Shown here: positions 29,136-39,470 of the stretch, piece after piece
Position numbering within the stretch: the first letter of the stretch is position 1
Layout: each line of letters opens with the position of its first letter
Source: Burkholderiales bacterium
Lineage (GTDB): Bacteria; Pseudomonadota; Gammaproteobacteria; Burkholderiales; UBA11063
Length of the DNA stretch: 64,000 nt
Assembly (NCBI GenBank): GCA_020697255.1
Contig: JAJFBE010000002.1
Coordinates: 248,001 to 312,000, forward strand
Reading direction: 5' to 3'
Position numbers and translations under genes: made by a program
Notes under the pieces: generated by a model
What the model saw: only the letters and a program-made list of their open reading frames with translations
What the model was told of the DNA's origin: nothing
The model's database searches: none

Positions 29136-30116
29136 TTAATGCAATAAATTGAATTTTAGCGCTGCTACAACTAAAGTTGAAACTATTCCCCATAATAAAA
29201 CCGCCTGAAATAACACTCTTGCACCCACAATTTTTAAGTTGGCAAAAGACACATTATAGCCAATTAAAAATAATGCTACCATAAATAAGCTTTCCCCAAA
29301 ATGCTTAAAATGTGCGCCTACAGTATGTAATGCTGGAAATAGGGTCACGGTAAGCGAGGCCAAAATAAACCACAGTATAAACCAAGGTTTTTTAGTTTTA
29401 CCATGTGCGGTTTCACCATGATTAATTTTTGCATAGATTATGGCAATGATTAGACTCACCGGAATAATCCATAATGCACGAACCAACTTGACTGTTGTGC
29501 CCACAACTAACGAATTATGCCCATAAGCCATACAGCTACCTACTACAGATGAGGTGTCATGAATTGCCAATGCGGCTAACAGTCCAAACTGCTGTCCAGA
29601 CAATCCTAGCTGATGACCAATAATCGGGAATAGCAACAACCCAAATGCATTTAATAAAAACACTGTGCCCATAGCCACTGCTGTTTCTTCATGACTTGAG
29701 CGAATAATCGGGCTAATGGCTGCTATAGCACTACCACCGCAAATTGCAGTACCACTACTAATTAATGTTGAGATTTTGCCTTGATTGCCCAAAAGTTTGC
29801 CAATTAGCATGCCTAAGATTAATGTACCACCGATACTAACTACAGTATATCCCAAACCAGCAAAACCGACTTTTAGGATATTATTTAAATTAAATCCAAA
29901 CCCAAGTAAAATAATTGCATAACCCAGAGTTTTGGTTGACCATATTTTGGTGTAATGCTTAGTTGATGGATCCTGGTAAATTTCGGCAAGTGTTATCCCA
30001 AGTATTAAAGCACAACCAGGCACAAATGCTTTGTATGGAAAGTTTGTGTAATTTATACCAATTAACCCGATGATTATTATTGCAATAATAATCCGGCTAA
30101 ACACTAATCTTGTCAT
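29136..30116 (-). CDS. YeiH/UPF0324-family membrane protein (putative sulfate exporter)
   Basis: 326 residues with about ten membrane helices. GYAIILLGFGFNL near 65-77, SSGTAICGGSAIAAISPII near 120-138 and AIHDTSSVVGSCMAYG near 184-199 are characteristic of the UPF0324 family, whose assignment as sulfate exporters is tentative. It ends the EamA-YeiH pair (9 bp between genes). Confidence 0.85.
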   Translation of the reverse strand: MTRLVFSRIIIAIIIIGLIGINYTNFPYKAFVPGCALILGITLAEIYQDPSTKHYTKIWSTKTLGYAIILLGFGFNLNNILKVGFAGLGYTVVSIGGTLILGMLIGKLLGNQGKISTLISSGTAICGGSAIAAISPIIRSSHEETAVAMGTVFLLNAFGLLLFPIIGHQLGLSGQQFGLLAALAIHDTSSVVGSCMAYGHNSLVVGTTVKLVRALWIIPVSLIIAIIYAKINHGETAHGKTKKPWFILWFILASLTVTLFPALHTVGAHFKHFGESLFMVALFLIGYNVSFANLKIVGARVLFQAVLLWGIVSTLVVAALKFNLLH

Positions 30117-30125
30117 ATCTCAGCT

Positions 30126-30560
30126 TTACTTTCCATATAGTTTAACTATAATTATCCCGGCTATTATTAAAATAACACCTATCCCGGACACAATATTAAA
30201 CTGAATCTCACCTAGTAATATAAAAGCAAACAGCGCAGTAAAAACCGGATAGCACGCTTCAATCACTGCCGCTAAACTTGCATTACTCGAACTGATACTT
30301 TTAAAAATAAGGATACTGGCAATAATATAAACTACGCTACTAATAATAATTAGGGCTAGTTGCTTTGGGTTAGACAGCTTACCAATAAAACTACCAAAAT
30401 CACCCTTATATATAAAATAAATCATAAAAGTGACAGATATTAGGGCGGCTTGAAAAAATAATAATTCTAGCGAATTAAAATGTTTCAGGGTAAGCTGGTT
30501 TATTGTATAACCAAGACCCCATAAAATAGCTGCACCAAGTGCCATCCAAAACCACGACAT
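30126..30560 (-). CDS. Single-domain EamA-type membrane protein
   Basis: 144 residues with five hydrophobic segments: one EamA unit (WMALGAAILWGLGYTINQLTLK at the start, AAVIEACYPVFTALFAFILLGE near 97-118). Full-length EamA proteins have two such units, so this half-size form probably works as a dimer. An extended -10 (TGC-TATAAT, complement at 30598-30606) lies upstream, so the EamA-YeiH pair likely has its own promoter in the 189-bp gap after cyoE. Confidence 0.78.
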   Translation of the reverse strand: MSWFWMALGAAILWGLGYTINQLTLKHFNSLELLFFQAALISVTFMIYFIYKGDFGSFIGKLSNPKQLALIIISSVVYIIASILIFKSISSSNASLAAVIEACYPVFTALFAFILLGEIQFNIVSGIGVILIIAGIIIVKLYGK

Positions 30561-30749
30561 TAGTAAATCTTTCTTTTTAATTATTCTTAAAACCTACATT
30601 ATAGCACCCTATACACAACCTTAAAGGAACTCCTGTTAATCTTAAGATTATTTATACCGATGCAAGCTTGTAGGGATATTAAAATGAACAGTTAATTAGA
30701 AGCAGATTTGATTTAAATAAACCGGCTTATTGTAGATTTTCCGAAACTT

Positions 30750-31604
30750 TTATCTAACAACGTCAATCGACATCATTATACTTAATATAGTTATACAGAT
30801 AACTGAAAACAAAAAATTTTTACGTGCCCATTTTTTATCATCTTTGGCATAGAAGCCTACAATACTTAGTCTAATCCAAAAAATACCCAAAACTAATGCA
30901 GTTATAAAATACATATAACCGGTATATTTTAAAAGTGTAAGCATCAAAGTGGCGATAACAAATGCAATAACATATACTAATATCTGAATCTTAGCATAGA
31001 AAATGCCTTTTACTACTGGCAAAACCGGAATTTTGGCATTGGCATAATCATTAAATCTATAAATTGCTATAGCATATGAATGCGGGATTTGCCAGATACT
31101 TAGTATAAAAAACAGTATCAATGCCCCAATATCGAAATGACCAGATGCCGCCAGGTAGCCTACTACCGGGGGCACAGCTCCTGAAATACTACCTATTAAT
31201 GTACCATAAATTGAATAACGTTTTAGCCAAAGACTATATATACCAACATATACCAGTAACCCGATAAATGCAACGGCAACCGCCAAAAGATTAGTACCTA
31301 AATATAGAATTAAAAAACCAGAAAGCCCCAGAATCAGGCCGTAGATAAATGCAGCGCGCACTGAAATTAAACCCTGCACCAAAGCACGGTTTTTAGTACG
31401 CTCCATAAGCCTATCGATATCGCGATCTATTATATTATTAAATACACAACCACAGGCAACAACTAGTGAAATCCCCAAAAGCGCCGAGAGTAATGTAACG
31501 TAGTTAACATTACCTCGAGAGCCTAAAAAAAAACCACCGGCTGTAGTAATCAAATTACCAAAAATAATCCCAGGCTTGGTAAGAGTGTAAAATTTTTTAA
31601 TCAA
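30750..31604 (-). CDS. cyoE: Protoheme IX farnesyltransferase (heme O synthase)
   Basis: 284 residues of the UbiA prenyltransferase family. NNIIDRDIDRLMERTKNRAL (about 55-74) is the first Asp-rich motif and YRFNDYANAKIPVLPVV (about 182-198) the second. It makes heme O for the bo3 oxidase. Last gene of cyoABCDE, three bases after cyoD. Confidence 0.96.
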   Translation of the reverse strand: MIKKFYTLTKPGIIFGNLITTAGGFFLGSRGNVNYVTLLSALLGISLVVACGCVFNNIIDRDIDRLMERTKNRALVQGLISVRAAFIYGLILGLSGFLILYLGTNLLAVAVAFIGLLVYVGIYSLWLKRYSIYGTLIGSISGAVPPVVGYLAASGHFDIGALILFFILSIWQIPHSYAIAIYRFNDYANAKIPVLPVVKGIFYAKIQILVYVIAFVIATLMLTLLKYTGYMYFITALVLGIFWIRLSIVGFYAKDDKKWARKNFLFSVICITILSIMMSIDVVR

Positions 31605-31607
31605 AAT

Positions 31608-31979
31608 TTACATGTGTTCCATCATATTAACATTCATATTGTACATAATCCATAATGTACCGGCAACCAGAATAAATAATACAATTACCGTAAATATAAA
31701 TGATAACAATGTGTTTCTACCCTCTGGCGCAAGGCTTAAATGTAAGAAGAAAATTAACTGCACCAATAATTGCAAAACGGCCAATACAGCTATGGCAATG
31801 TATCCCATTTCAGTAGGTAATACATGATTTACCACTAAATAATATGGAATCAGTGTTAATACAATTGATAGAATAAAACCCACTATATAAGATATCAAAC
31901 TCCCGTGTGACTTACCGCTATGAGAATGATTATTTGCATAAGCATGACCTGCAGCCTGAGTATTATGATTGTTAGCCAT
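31608..31979 (-). CDS. cyoD: Cytochrome o ubiquinol oxidase subunit IV
   Basis: 123 residues from [11 protein letters not shown]. The cyoC stop and this ATG overlap as TAATG, so I use 31979 rather than the longer frame. A histidine-rich N-terminus and three membrane helices with LTLIPYYLV and LVQLIFFLHL match the family. It aids assembly of the CuB centre. Confidence 0.93.
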   Translation of the reverse strand: MANNHNTQAAGHAYANNHSHSGKSHGSLISYIVGFILSIVLTLIPYYLVVNHVLPTEMGYIAIAVLAVLQLLVQLIFFLHLSLAPEGRNTLLSFIFTVIVLFILVAGTLWIMYNMNVNMMEHM

Positions 31980-32620
31980 TATATTGCCCCCATTAAATAC
32001 ACTACAGTGAATACAAAAATCCAGACGATATCCAGAAAATGCCAGAATAAGCTTAGACATGCCAATTTACGAGTAGTTACAGCACCTATTCCATGTTTAC
32101 CTACCTGTAACATTAATAAAACCATCCAGATTAAACCGCAAGTTACGTGTAATCCGTGCGTACCAACTAAAGTAAAAAATGAAGATAAGAAGGCGCTTCT
32201 TTGAGGCCCATTGCCTTCAAGAATTAATTTATGAAACTCATTTACTTCCATGCAGATAAATCCAAGGCCAAGTAAAAAAGTTATGCCCAGCCAGAATAAC
32301 ACCTGGTTTTTAGCACCCCGGTAAGTACCAAGCATTGCCAGGCCATAAGTAAAACTACTGGTTAATAACAAGAATGTTTCAACTAAAACATATGGCATGC
32401 TAAATAGTTCTTTTGCATCAGGGCCACCAAAAGTATTATTATGTAAAACTGCAAATGCCCCAAAAATTGAAGCAAACAATATACAGTCACTCATAATATA
32501 AATCCAGAATCCAAATACTACCTTATCGGTCGCTTCAGCATCATGGTCATGATGGTGCCCATGATGTGCATGAGGATGGATTCCCGCCTGTGCGGAAATG
32601 ACATTTTCTTGTGTACTCAT
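31979..32620 (-). CDS. cyoC: Cytochrome o ubiquinol oxidase subunit III
   Basis: 213 residues, five helices: [64 protein letters not shown] and [24 protein letters not shown]. The N-terminal tail has an inserted peptide [11 protein letters not shown] (about residues 7-17) encoded by a dRS3-like palindrome at 32576-32604, placed before the family's own histidine-rich tail. Its first codon overlaps the cyoB stop. Confidence 0.95.
   Translation of the reverse strand: MSTQENVISAQAGIHPHAHHGHHHDHDAEATDKVVFGFWIYIMSDCILFASIFGAFAVLHNNTFGGPDAKELFSMPYVLVETFLLLTSSFTYGLAMLGTYRGAKNQVLFWLGITFLLGLGFICMEVNEFHKLILEGNGPQRSAFLSSFFTLVGTHGLHVTCGLIWMVLLMLQVGKHGIGAVTTRKLACLSLFWHFLDIVWIFVFTVVYLMGAI
32576..32604 (-). 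repeat. dRS3-like palindrome inside cyoC
   Basis: TTCCCGC (32581-32587) with GCGGAAA (32592-32598), one mismatch, in the context ATGGATTCCCGC...GGAAATGACAT. It lies wholly within the cyoC coding sequence and is read as [10 protein letters not shown]. Same family as the copies at 44797, 49786 and 54959. Confidence 0.65.
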
Positions 32621-34626
32621 TATGCTCTCTTCCTGTTTGAAATTTCGTTTTCTATTTTTTCTATCTCTTCTACAGTTACATAGTAATCAATATCGTAATC
32701 AAATGAACGATATGCAACGCTTGCAAATATTGCCAATCCACTGGCAATAACTAACCACCAGATATCCCAGATTAGGGCAAACCCTAAGAAGAAACCAAAA
32801 ATACCTATCATTACCCCAACACCGGTATTTTTTGGCATATGAATAGGCTCATATGCTCGTTTTGATTCTACTCTTGCTGGATGCTTCTCTGCATTTAACA
32901 ATGCCTGCTTATGATCCCAATGCGGCTCAACTGAGTGCACATGCGGAATATGCGCAAAATTATAAAATGGCGGCGGAGATGCAGTATCCCACTCCAAGGT
33001 ACGGCCATTCCATGGATCTCCTGTTGTGTCCATATTTTTCTTACGCCAAAGGATACTTGTACCTATTTGCAGTACCATAAAACCGATACCAGCAAAAATA
33101 ATTAGGGCACCAACCAATGCAATCACAAAATACGGATGCCACCCGGTTGCAGCATCATAGTGGCTAAGGCGGCGTGTAGCGCCCATAAAGCCTAAGATGT
33201 ACAATGGTATAAAAGCAAAGTAAAAACCTACCAGCCAGCACCAGAATGATGCTTTACCTAACGCTTCATTTAATTTAATTCCGGTTGCTTTAGGAAACCA
33301 GTAAGTAATTCCGGCAATATAACCAAACACTACACCACCAATAATTACATTATGGAAATGGGCAATCAAAAATAAGCTGTTATGTAATAAGAAATCGGCA
33401 CCCGGTACGGCTAATAATACCCCGGTCATACCACCAATTGAGAAAGTCACAATAAACCCAAGCGTCCAATACATAGGCGCAGTGAAGTGTACCCGGCCTC
33501 TATACATGGTAAATAACCAGTTAAAAATTTTAACCCCGGTAGGAATTGAGATAACCATGGTTGCAATACCAAAGAAGGCATTTACATTGGCTCCAGCACC
33601 CATTGTAAAGAAATGGTGCAACCAAACAATAAAAGATAAAATAGTAATACACGCAGTTGCATATACCATGGTTGTATAACCAAATAATCTTTTTTGGCAA
33701 TAAGTAGAAACCACTTCGGAAAATATACCAAAAGCAGGTAGGACTAAAATATATACTTCAGGATGCCCCCATGCCCAGATCAAATTCACATATAACATCT
33801 GATTGCCACCAAAGCTGTTACTAAAGAAATGAAAATCTAAGTAACGATCAAGAGCTAACATGCCTAAGGTGACAGTCAAAATCGGGAAAGCAATAATAAT
33901 TAGGATATTTGTACATAATGCAGTCCAGGTAAATATAGGCATGCGCATTAAAGTCATGCCCGGGCAACGCATTTTGATAATCGTCACAAAGAAATTAACT
34001 CCGGTTAGCAAAGTTCCTATTCCTGATATCTGCAGTGACCAGAGATAATAATCTACCCCTACGCCTGGGCTAAACTGCGTCTCCGATAATGGTGGGTAAG
34101 CTAGCCAGCCGGTTCTACCAAATTCGCCAACAATTAACGATAACATCACTAGAATAACACCGACCACAAATAACCAGAAGCTCACTGAATTTAAAAACGG
34201 AAAAGCCACATCCCTGGCACCTATTTGTAGTGGCACAACTATATTCATCAGACCAACCATTATCGGCATTGCCATAAAGAAGATCATAATGACTCCATGT
34301 GCAGTAAAAATTTGATCATAATGACTTGGAGGTAAAAACCCATGGGCAGATCCAACGGATACCGCTTGCTGTGCCCTCATAAGCATTGCATCAGCAAAGC
34401 CACGTAATAGCATAACCAAGGCAACAAGAATATACATTATACCTATTTTTTTATGATCAACTGATGTCAGCCATTCAGTCCAAAGCCATTTCCATTTTCG
34501 CAAATACGTAATAAGTATAACTACAGCAATTGCTCCTACTACCATACCTCCGCCTGCAATCATTGCCGGTGGTTCATCAAAAGGGATTGCTGATAAATCT
34601 AATTTACCTAATATATGCTCTATCAT
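32620..34626 (-). CDS. cyoB: Cytochrome o ubiquinol oxidase subunit I
   Basis: 668 residues. Heme-copper ligands are in place: [11 protein letters not shown] (heme b His), [14 protein letters not shown] (CuB His cross-linked to Tyr, proton channel Glu), [10 protein letters not shown] (two CuB His), and [10 protein letters not shown] (heme o and heme b His). It reduces O2 to water with ubiquinol and pumps protons across the inner membrane. It overlaps the cyoC start by one base; cyoA lies 26 bp upstream. Confidence 0.97.
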   Translation of the reverse strand: MIEHILGKLDLSAIPFDEPPAMIAGGGMVVGAIAVVILITYLRKWKWLWTEWLTSVDHKKIGIMYILVALVMLLRGFADAMLMRAQQAVSVGSAHGFLPPSHYDQIFTAHGVIMIFFMAMPIMVGLMNIVVPLQIGARDVAFPFLNSVSFWLFVVGVILVMLSLIVGEFGRTGWLAYPPLSETQFSPGVGVDYYLWSLQISGIGTLLTGVNFFVTIIKMRCPGMTLMRMPIFTWTALCTNILIIIAFPILTVTLGMLALDRYLDFHFFSNSFGGNQMLYVNLIWAWGHPEVYILVLPAFGIFSEVVSTYCQKRLFGYTTMVYATACITILSFIVWLHHFFTMGAGANVNAFFGIATMVISIPTGVKIFNWLFTMYRGRVHFTAPMYWTLGFIVTFSIGGMTGVLLAVPGADFLLHNSLFLIAHFHNVIIGGVVFGYIAGITYWFPKATGIKLNEALGKASFWCWLVGFYFAFIPLYILGFMGATRRLSHYDAATGWHPYFVIALVGALIIFAGIGFMVLQIGTSILWRKKNMDTTGDPWNGRTLEWDTASPPPFYNFAHIPHVHSVEPHWDHKQALLNAEKHPARVESKRAYEPIHMPKNTGVGVMIGIFGFFLGFALIWDIWWLVIASGLAIFASVAYRSFDYDIDYYVTVEEIEKIENEISNRKRA

Positions 34627-34652
34627 TACTAATTTTCCTATTGTAATAGTTA

Positions 34653-35555
34653 CTACTCGGGTTTGCTTGCTGATGCGGTATTATGATTATGAGAACCATC
34701 CAAATCCATACCAGGCATCATAAACGACATAACCAGGTTATCAAATAGATGATCGGCAACCGACGAATATGTCGTGACCGGGTTATTCTCACTTGGCTTT
34801 GACAACTGTTTAAAGGTATTAATATCAAGGCTCACTGAATTTTTTTTAACTTTTTCTACCCAGGCATTAAATTCGCTCATGGAAGCTGCACGAGCTACAA
34901 ACTGCATACCCGAAAAGCCCTGGCCATTGATATTTACAGCACGCCCAAAATAATCGCCCGCCTCGTCAGCTATAAGGTGTAAATGCGTTGTCATGCCCGC
35001 CATTGCATAAATCTGGGTTCCAAGTTGCGGAATATGAAAAGCATTCATTGGTGTATCACCGGAAGTAAGCACGAAATGAACCGGTACGTTTACCGGGAAT
35101 TCTACCATATTCACTGAAGCAATATTTTGCTCCGGATAGATAAACAGCCATTTCCAATCCAGGGCTATTACCTGAACATTTATCGGCTCAACTCCCGGAA
35201 CATGTAGTGGTTTATATGGGTCAAGCTCATGGGTTGTTCTCCAAGTAATAGTTGCTAAAACCAAAATTATCATTATCGGAATACCCCAGACAAAAACCTC
35301 AATTGCATTGCTATGGTGCCATTTAGGCGCATATTCTGCCTTTTTGTTTGAAGCACGGTATTTCCAGGCGAATACAAATGTCATAAAAATAACCGGAACA
35401 ACGACAATTAACATCAAGAGTATAGCATCAATAATTAACTGGTTTTCCTTTTGTCCTACAATCCCTTTTGGATTTAGAACTATTGCACTACAGCCAGTTA
35501 GCAACAATACTGTACATAAAGAGAATATCACGCATAGCTTAAATCTAAATTTCAT
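34653..35555 (-). CDS. cyoA: Cytochrome o ubiquinol oxidase subunit II
   Basis: 300 residues. Lipoprotein signal peptide with lipobox LLTGC-SAI (Cys about 22), two membrane helices ([37 protein letters not shown]), then the cupredoxin domain. The CuA ligands are absent, as expected for quinol oxidases (the [19 protein letters not shown] region lacks the CxxxC pair). First gene of cyoABCDE, about 60 bp after ihfA; GGTATGATAATATACC near 35593-35608 is an inverted repeat in that gap. Confidence 0.96.
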   Translation of the reverse strand: MKFRFKLCVIFSLCTVLLLTGCSAIVLNPKGIVGQKENQLIIDAILLMLIVVVPVIFMTFVFAWKYRASNKKAEYAPKWHHSNAIEVFVWGIPIMIILVLATITWRTTHELDPYKPLHVPGVEPINVQVIALDWKWLFIYPEQNIASVNMVEFPVNVPVHFVLTSGDTPMNAFHIPQLGTQIYAMAGMTTHLHLIADEAGDYFGRAVNINGQGFSGMQFVARAASMSEFNAWVEKVKKNSVSLDINTFKQLSKPSENNPVTTYSSVADHLFDNLVMSFMMPGMDLDGSHNHNTASASKPE

Positions 35556-35613
35556 TTCTCTGTTTACCTTATTAACGGATATAATGGCGGTATATTATCA
35601 TACCAAATTGTTG

Positions 35614-35922
35614 TTATTTAACCTTTTTGTCTTTTTCGCACTTGTCTTTGATTGCAAGCTTTAGCATGTTACTGGTTCTAAAAGATACTACTCTTCTGGC
35701 TTCAATCGGAAATGGCGCCCCGGTTTTAGGGTTTCGACCACTACGCTCACCTTTATCACGCAATACAAAATTACCAAAACCAGGCATTTTCACCGTTTCA
35801 CCTTCAGCCAGTGCTTTAGAAATCACATCAAAAAAATCATCAACAAACCGGTCTGCCTCGTTCCTTTTAAGGCTGGAGCCATGCATTACCATATTTACCA
35901 ACTCTGATTTTGTTACTGTCAT
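35614..35922 (-). CDS. ihfA: Integration host factor subunit alpha
   Basis: 102 residues, HU/IHF fold. The DNA-bending arm GRNPKTGAPFPIEARRVVSF (about 63-82) and GFGNFVLRDKGERSGRNP are diagnostic. Position after pheT identifies the alpha subunit. It bends DNA with IHF-beta, which is not in the window. Confidence 0.96.
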   Translation of the reverse strand: MTVTKSELVNMVMHGSSLKRNEADRFVDDFFDVISKALAEGETVKMPGFGNFVLRDKGERSGRNPKTGAPFPIEARRVVSFRTSNMLKLAIKDKCEKDKKVK

Positions 35923-35940
35923 GTTATTTATATCCTTAAA

Positions 35941-38007
35941 TTAAGTACGTAACTCTATTGTAAATTTTTCTTTTATACTATTTTGTATTAAATTCATGCT
36001 ATTATTAATCTCTTCATCACTCAGGGTTTTATTCCCCTGAAATAAAAAATTAATCGCGACACTTTTTACAGCAGTATCATTTAACTTTATATGAGCTAAT
36101 TTATTACCTTGATATACATCAAAAACGTTGGCAGTTATCAGGTATGGCACATTTGCATTTGCAATTGTATCCAATATATCGCCAACATTTACCGAAAAAG
36201 GGGTCAAAAATGCCAGATCACGACTTGCTTTTTGGAATTTACTAACCTCTTTTACTAATAGCGCTGGATTTTGATAACCAATGCCCCCTACATCCAGCTC
36301 AAAAATATAGGGTAACTCTGATAAGCTAAATTCGGCCTTATATTTTGGATGTAACTGCCCTAATATCCCGACCTCTCTACCAGAGAGCAGGATTTTAGCA
36401 CATCGCCCGCTATGAAAGACTGAATTATCTTTTTCTGGTATAAATTTTATTTGCCCCAGCCCACACAATAAAATTTCAATGTCATTACGCAAATCATAAA
36501 AATCTACCGACCTATTTGGCATTGACCAGGCAGGATTGGCATAATTGCCGTAAACTAAGCCAGAAAGCCTGAGTGGCTGTAAATCTTCAGTTTCACCATG
36601 AAAAACCCTGGCCAATTCAAATATACGCATACGTTTATGGCCGCGGTTAATATTATGTTCTAAAGTTTTAACCAAGTCAGCAATTAATGAAGTACGCATC
36701 ACATTCAAATTTGCAATTGGATTTTGCAGACGAACTGCCTTATGCTGAGGATTTCCCAATAAGGACTCTAATTTATCTTCCAAAAAGGCATATCCGATAA
36801 TTTCGCTATAGCCCAAATTTACCAATTTAATTTTTAATTCTGATTCTCTGTTCTGGCACACTACACTCATGGTATAACCAGTTACTGGCATTTGTGCCTC
36901 AATATTATCATAACCATAAACCCTGGCAATTTCTTCAATAATATCTTCTTCAATATTAATATCAAATCTATGACCTGGAACAGTTATATTCAAGGAATTG
37001 TGAACTACTAGTGCAGAATTTCGCTCCACCTCTGGATGTTTTATGGCAAAGCCTAGTTTAGTTAAAATATTATCAACTGTATTTTGTGGTATATTAGCTC
37101 CAATTAAACGATTAATTGTAGCGTAAGCAACATTAATCTGTTTAGCCATGATTGGTTCAGTTATTGATGCGATTTCACCAACTTGTCCACCGCAATATAT
37201 TTTAATCAGACCAGCTGCATACTTAATTGCTTTTTCTTGTAACTGCGGATCTACACCACGCTCAAAACGGTATGCCGAATCGGAAGTTATACCATATTGC
37301 TTGGTTTTGCCAATAATTACTTCAGGTGCAAAAAAAGCACTCTCCAAAACTATATTGGTTGTCTCTTGTGTTACCCCAGAATCTAAACCGCCCATCACTC
37401 CGGCAATTGCTGCTGGTTTATCATCTGAATCGCAAATGAGCAAGGTTTTATTATTTAGTTTGGCATCCACGTCTGCTAATAAGTGCAAATGCTCATCATC
37501 TTGTGCAAAACGTACGCTTAACTTATCACCTACTTTATCCATATCAAAAGCGTGTAGGGGCTGTCCCAACTCTAACATTACATAATTGGTGATATCTACT
37601 ACCGGAGAAATTGAACGATTTCCGCTAGCTTCAAGTCTCTTTAATATTTCATTAGGCAATACGGCCTTGTTATTTACATTTTTTATAATTAGTGTCTGAT
37701 AGTTGGAGCAGACTTTTGATTCTTTAATTTCTATATGCATTTTGTTCTGGATATCTGATTTGAATTCAATTTTATCAGCCGGGTTCTTTGGTGTATAATC
37801 AGTTAGAACTCTTATTTCCCGCAATATCCCTAAAACTGATAATGCATCTCCACGATTTGGTGTAATTTTAAATTCTACGATCTTATCATTATCAGTATCT
37901 TCAACACCCTCAACTTCAACCCCGGCCATCGTGAGTTTATGAAAAATATCATCCCAGTTTGGTATAGAATTAAAATAGCTATTTAGCCAATTTATCGATA
38001 ACTTCAT
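35941..38007 (-). CDS. pheT: Phenylalanine-tRNA ligase beta subunit, short form
   Basis: 688 residues against about 790 in the usual bacterial protein. The N-terminal MKLSINWLNSYF...AGVEVEGVEDT runs straight into DNDKIVEFKITPNRGDALSVLGI. In E. coli about 105 residues, the OB-fold tRNA-binding (EMAP-like) domain, lie between these points. The B3/B4 editing region, B5 domain and C-terminal anticodon-binding domain (VSKFQKASRDLAFL at its start) are present. It still overlaps pheS by four bases. The loss looks like a clean domain deletion, not a frameshift. Confidence 0.93.
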   Translation of the reverse strand: MKLSINWLNSYFNSIPNWDDIFHKLTMAGVEVEGVEDTDNDKIVEFKITPNRGDALSVLGILREIRVLTDYTPKNPADKIEFKSDIQNKMHIEIKESKVCSNYQTLIIKNVNNKAVLPNEILKRLEASGNRSISPVVDITNYVMLELGQPLHAFDMDKVGDKLSVRFAQDDEHLHLLADVDAKLNNKTLLICDSDDKPAAIAGVMGGLDSGVTQETTNIVLESAFFAPEVIIGKTKQYGITSDSAYRFERGVDPQLQEKAIKYAAGLIKIYCGGQVGEIASITEPIMAKQINVAYATINRLIGANIPQNTVDNILTKLGFAIKHPEVERNSALVVHNSLNITVPGHRFDINIEEDIIEEIARVYGYDNIEAQMPVTGYTMSVVCQNRESELKIKLVNLGYSEIIGYAFLEDKLESLLGNPQHKAVRLQNPIANLNVMRTSLIADLVKTLEHNINRGHKRMRIFELARVFHGETEDLQPLRLSGLVYGNYANPAWSMPNRSVDFYDLRNDIEILLCGLGQIKFIPEKDNSVFHSGRCAKILLSGREVGILGQLHPKYKAEFSLSELPYIFELDVGGIGYQNPALLVKEVSKFQKASRDLAFLTPFSVNVGDILDTIANANVPYLITANVFDVYQGNKLAHIKLNDTAVKSVAINFLFQGNKTLSDEEINNSMNLIQNSIKEKFTIELRT

Positions 38008-39005
38008 GCCTGGCCCCTAAACTGTTCTAAAAAGTCTAGTTCATTATCAAATATCAGGCGTAAATCATTTATATTATAACGTAACATGGTAAATCTATCT
38101 ATCCCTAAACCAAAAGCAAATCCGGTATAAATTTTCGAATCAATATTCATAGACTTAAGTACATTAGGATGCACCATACCGCAACCGGCAACTTCCAACC
38201 AACGTCCATTATCATCCATAATATCAATTTCAGCTGATGGCTCAGTAAAGGGGAAAAATGAAGCACGAAATCTAACTTGCAGGTCTTCTTTAGCAAAAAA
38301 AGTACGTAAAAACTGAATTAAGACGCCCTTTAAATTGGCAAAACTTATATCTTTATCAATCCATAGTCCTTCTAGCTGATGAAACATCGGGCTATGCGTT
38401 CTATCCATGTCTACCCGGTAAACCCTACCTGGCGCAATTATCTTAATTGGCGGTGGGTTTGCTTCAGCAAAACGAATCTGGATAGGCGAGGTGTGGGTAC
38501 GCAAAACTGAGAGTTTTTCGGTAAAAAAAGTATCTTGCATTGCTCGTGCCGGATGATTTTGAGGAAAATTTAGCGCTTCAAAGTTATAATAATCAGTCTC
38601 GATTTCAGGCCCATCCTGAACGCTAAATCCTAATGTGTTAAAAATCCGGATCATGCGTTGTAGCGATAAAGTAACCGGATGAAGGGTACCCAAACTTATG
38701 CCCCGCCCACTTAATGTAACATCTATAGTTTCATTAAGTAAACTTTGCTCCATTTCTAGCTGGATAATATGTTTTTTTCGCTCGTCAAGTGCGATTTCAA
38801 ATTCATTTTTGAGAGCATTAACTTTTGCACCAAAATCTTTGCGACTTTCCGGAGCAATACTCTTAATTTGCTGCATGAGGGAGCTAATTTGACCAGATTT
38901 TCCAAGGTATCTGGATTTTACCTGCTCTAACTCAGGTATAGTCTTTGTACTGGATAACTCAGCTAAGCCTTGTTCCAGGACTATTGCTAATTGTTGTTGT
39001 TCCAT
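38004..39005 (-). CDS. pheS: Phenylalanine-tRNA ligase alpha subunit
   Basis: 333 residues. An N-terminal coiled coil is followed by the class II catalytic core: motif 1 area HPVTLSLQRMIRIFNTLGF, motif 2 HTSPIQIRF...APGRVYRVDMDRTHSPMFHQLEG, and motif 3 GFAFGLGIDRFTMLRYNINDLR. It charges tRNA-Phe as alpha2beta2 with PheT. No good ribosome-binding site is visible before ATG 39005. A terminator-like hairpin lies upstream (39034-39064). Confidence 0.97.
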   Translation of the reverse strand: MEQQQLAIVLEQGLAELSSTKTIPELEQVKSRYLGKSGQISSLMQQIKSIAPESRKDFGAKVNALKNEFEIALDERKKHIIQLEMEQSLLNETIDVTLSGRGISLGTLHPVTLSLQRMIRIFNTLGFSVQDGPEIETDYYNFEALNFPQNHPARAMQDTFFTEKLSVLRTHTSPIQIRFAEANPPPIKIIAPGRVYRVDMDRTHSPMFHQLEGLWIDKDISFANLKGVLIQFLRTFFAKEDLQVRFRASFFPFTEPSAEIDIMDDNGRWLEVAGCGMVHPNVLKSMNIDSKIYTGFAFGLGIDRFTMLRYNINDLRLIFDNELDFLEQFRGQA

Positions 39006-39033
39006 TGTTTGATTTCAGAATTGTGTATAGATA

Positions 39034-39064
39034 TAAAAAACGGAGAGTTTTATGGCCTCTCCGT
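39034..39064 (-). terminator. Terminator/attenuator-like hairpin between rplT and pheS
   Basis: On the minus strand ACGGAGAG pairs with CTCTCCGT (39057-39064 and 39040-39047), followed by T6. A second hairpin (ACCACC...GGTGGT) precedes it. In E. coli pheST is attenuated here with a Phe-rich leader peptide; I see no such peptide in the 87-bp gap, so this may be partial termination only. Confidence 0.75.
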
Positions 39065-39092
39065 ACAACACCACCAATTAGGTGGTAAAAAT

Positions 39093-39458
39093 TTAGGCAG
39101 CTTGTAGCTGATGCGCTTTTGCAATCTCAACAAATTTTGCAAATGCTGCTTTATCTTCAATTGCCAATGCAGATAGTACTTTTCTATCTACAGTAACATT
39201 GGCTTTAGTCAAGCCATTGATAAATAGGCTATAGCTAAGACCTAGCTCACGGCATGCAGCATTAATCCGCACAATCCATAAGTTTCTAAATTGACGTTTT
39301 CTCTGGCGTCTGTCACGATAAGCATATTGACCTGCTTTCATAACCGCTTCAACAGCAACTTTATATGCACTACCACGACGGCCGCGATAACCTTTTGCTA
39401 ATGCTAATACTTTTTTATGTCTGGCTCTTGCCACTACACCACGTTTAACTCTTGTCAT
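39093..39458 (-). CDS. rplT: 50S ribosomal protein L20
   Basis: 121 residues, starting [29 protein letters not shown] and containing [22 protein letters not shown], both diagnostic. It binds 23S rRNA early in 50S assembly and in several bacteria represses its own operon. Twelve bases after rpmI. Confidence 0.97.
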   Translation of the reverse strand: MTRVKRGVVARARHKKVLALAKGYRGRRGSAYKVAVEAVMKAGQYAYRDRRQRKRQFRNLWIVRINAACRELGLSYSLFINGLTKANVTVDRKVLSALAIEDKAAFAKFVEIAKAHQLQAA

Positions 39459-39470
39459 TTATTATTCTCC

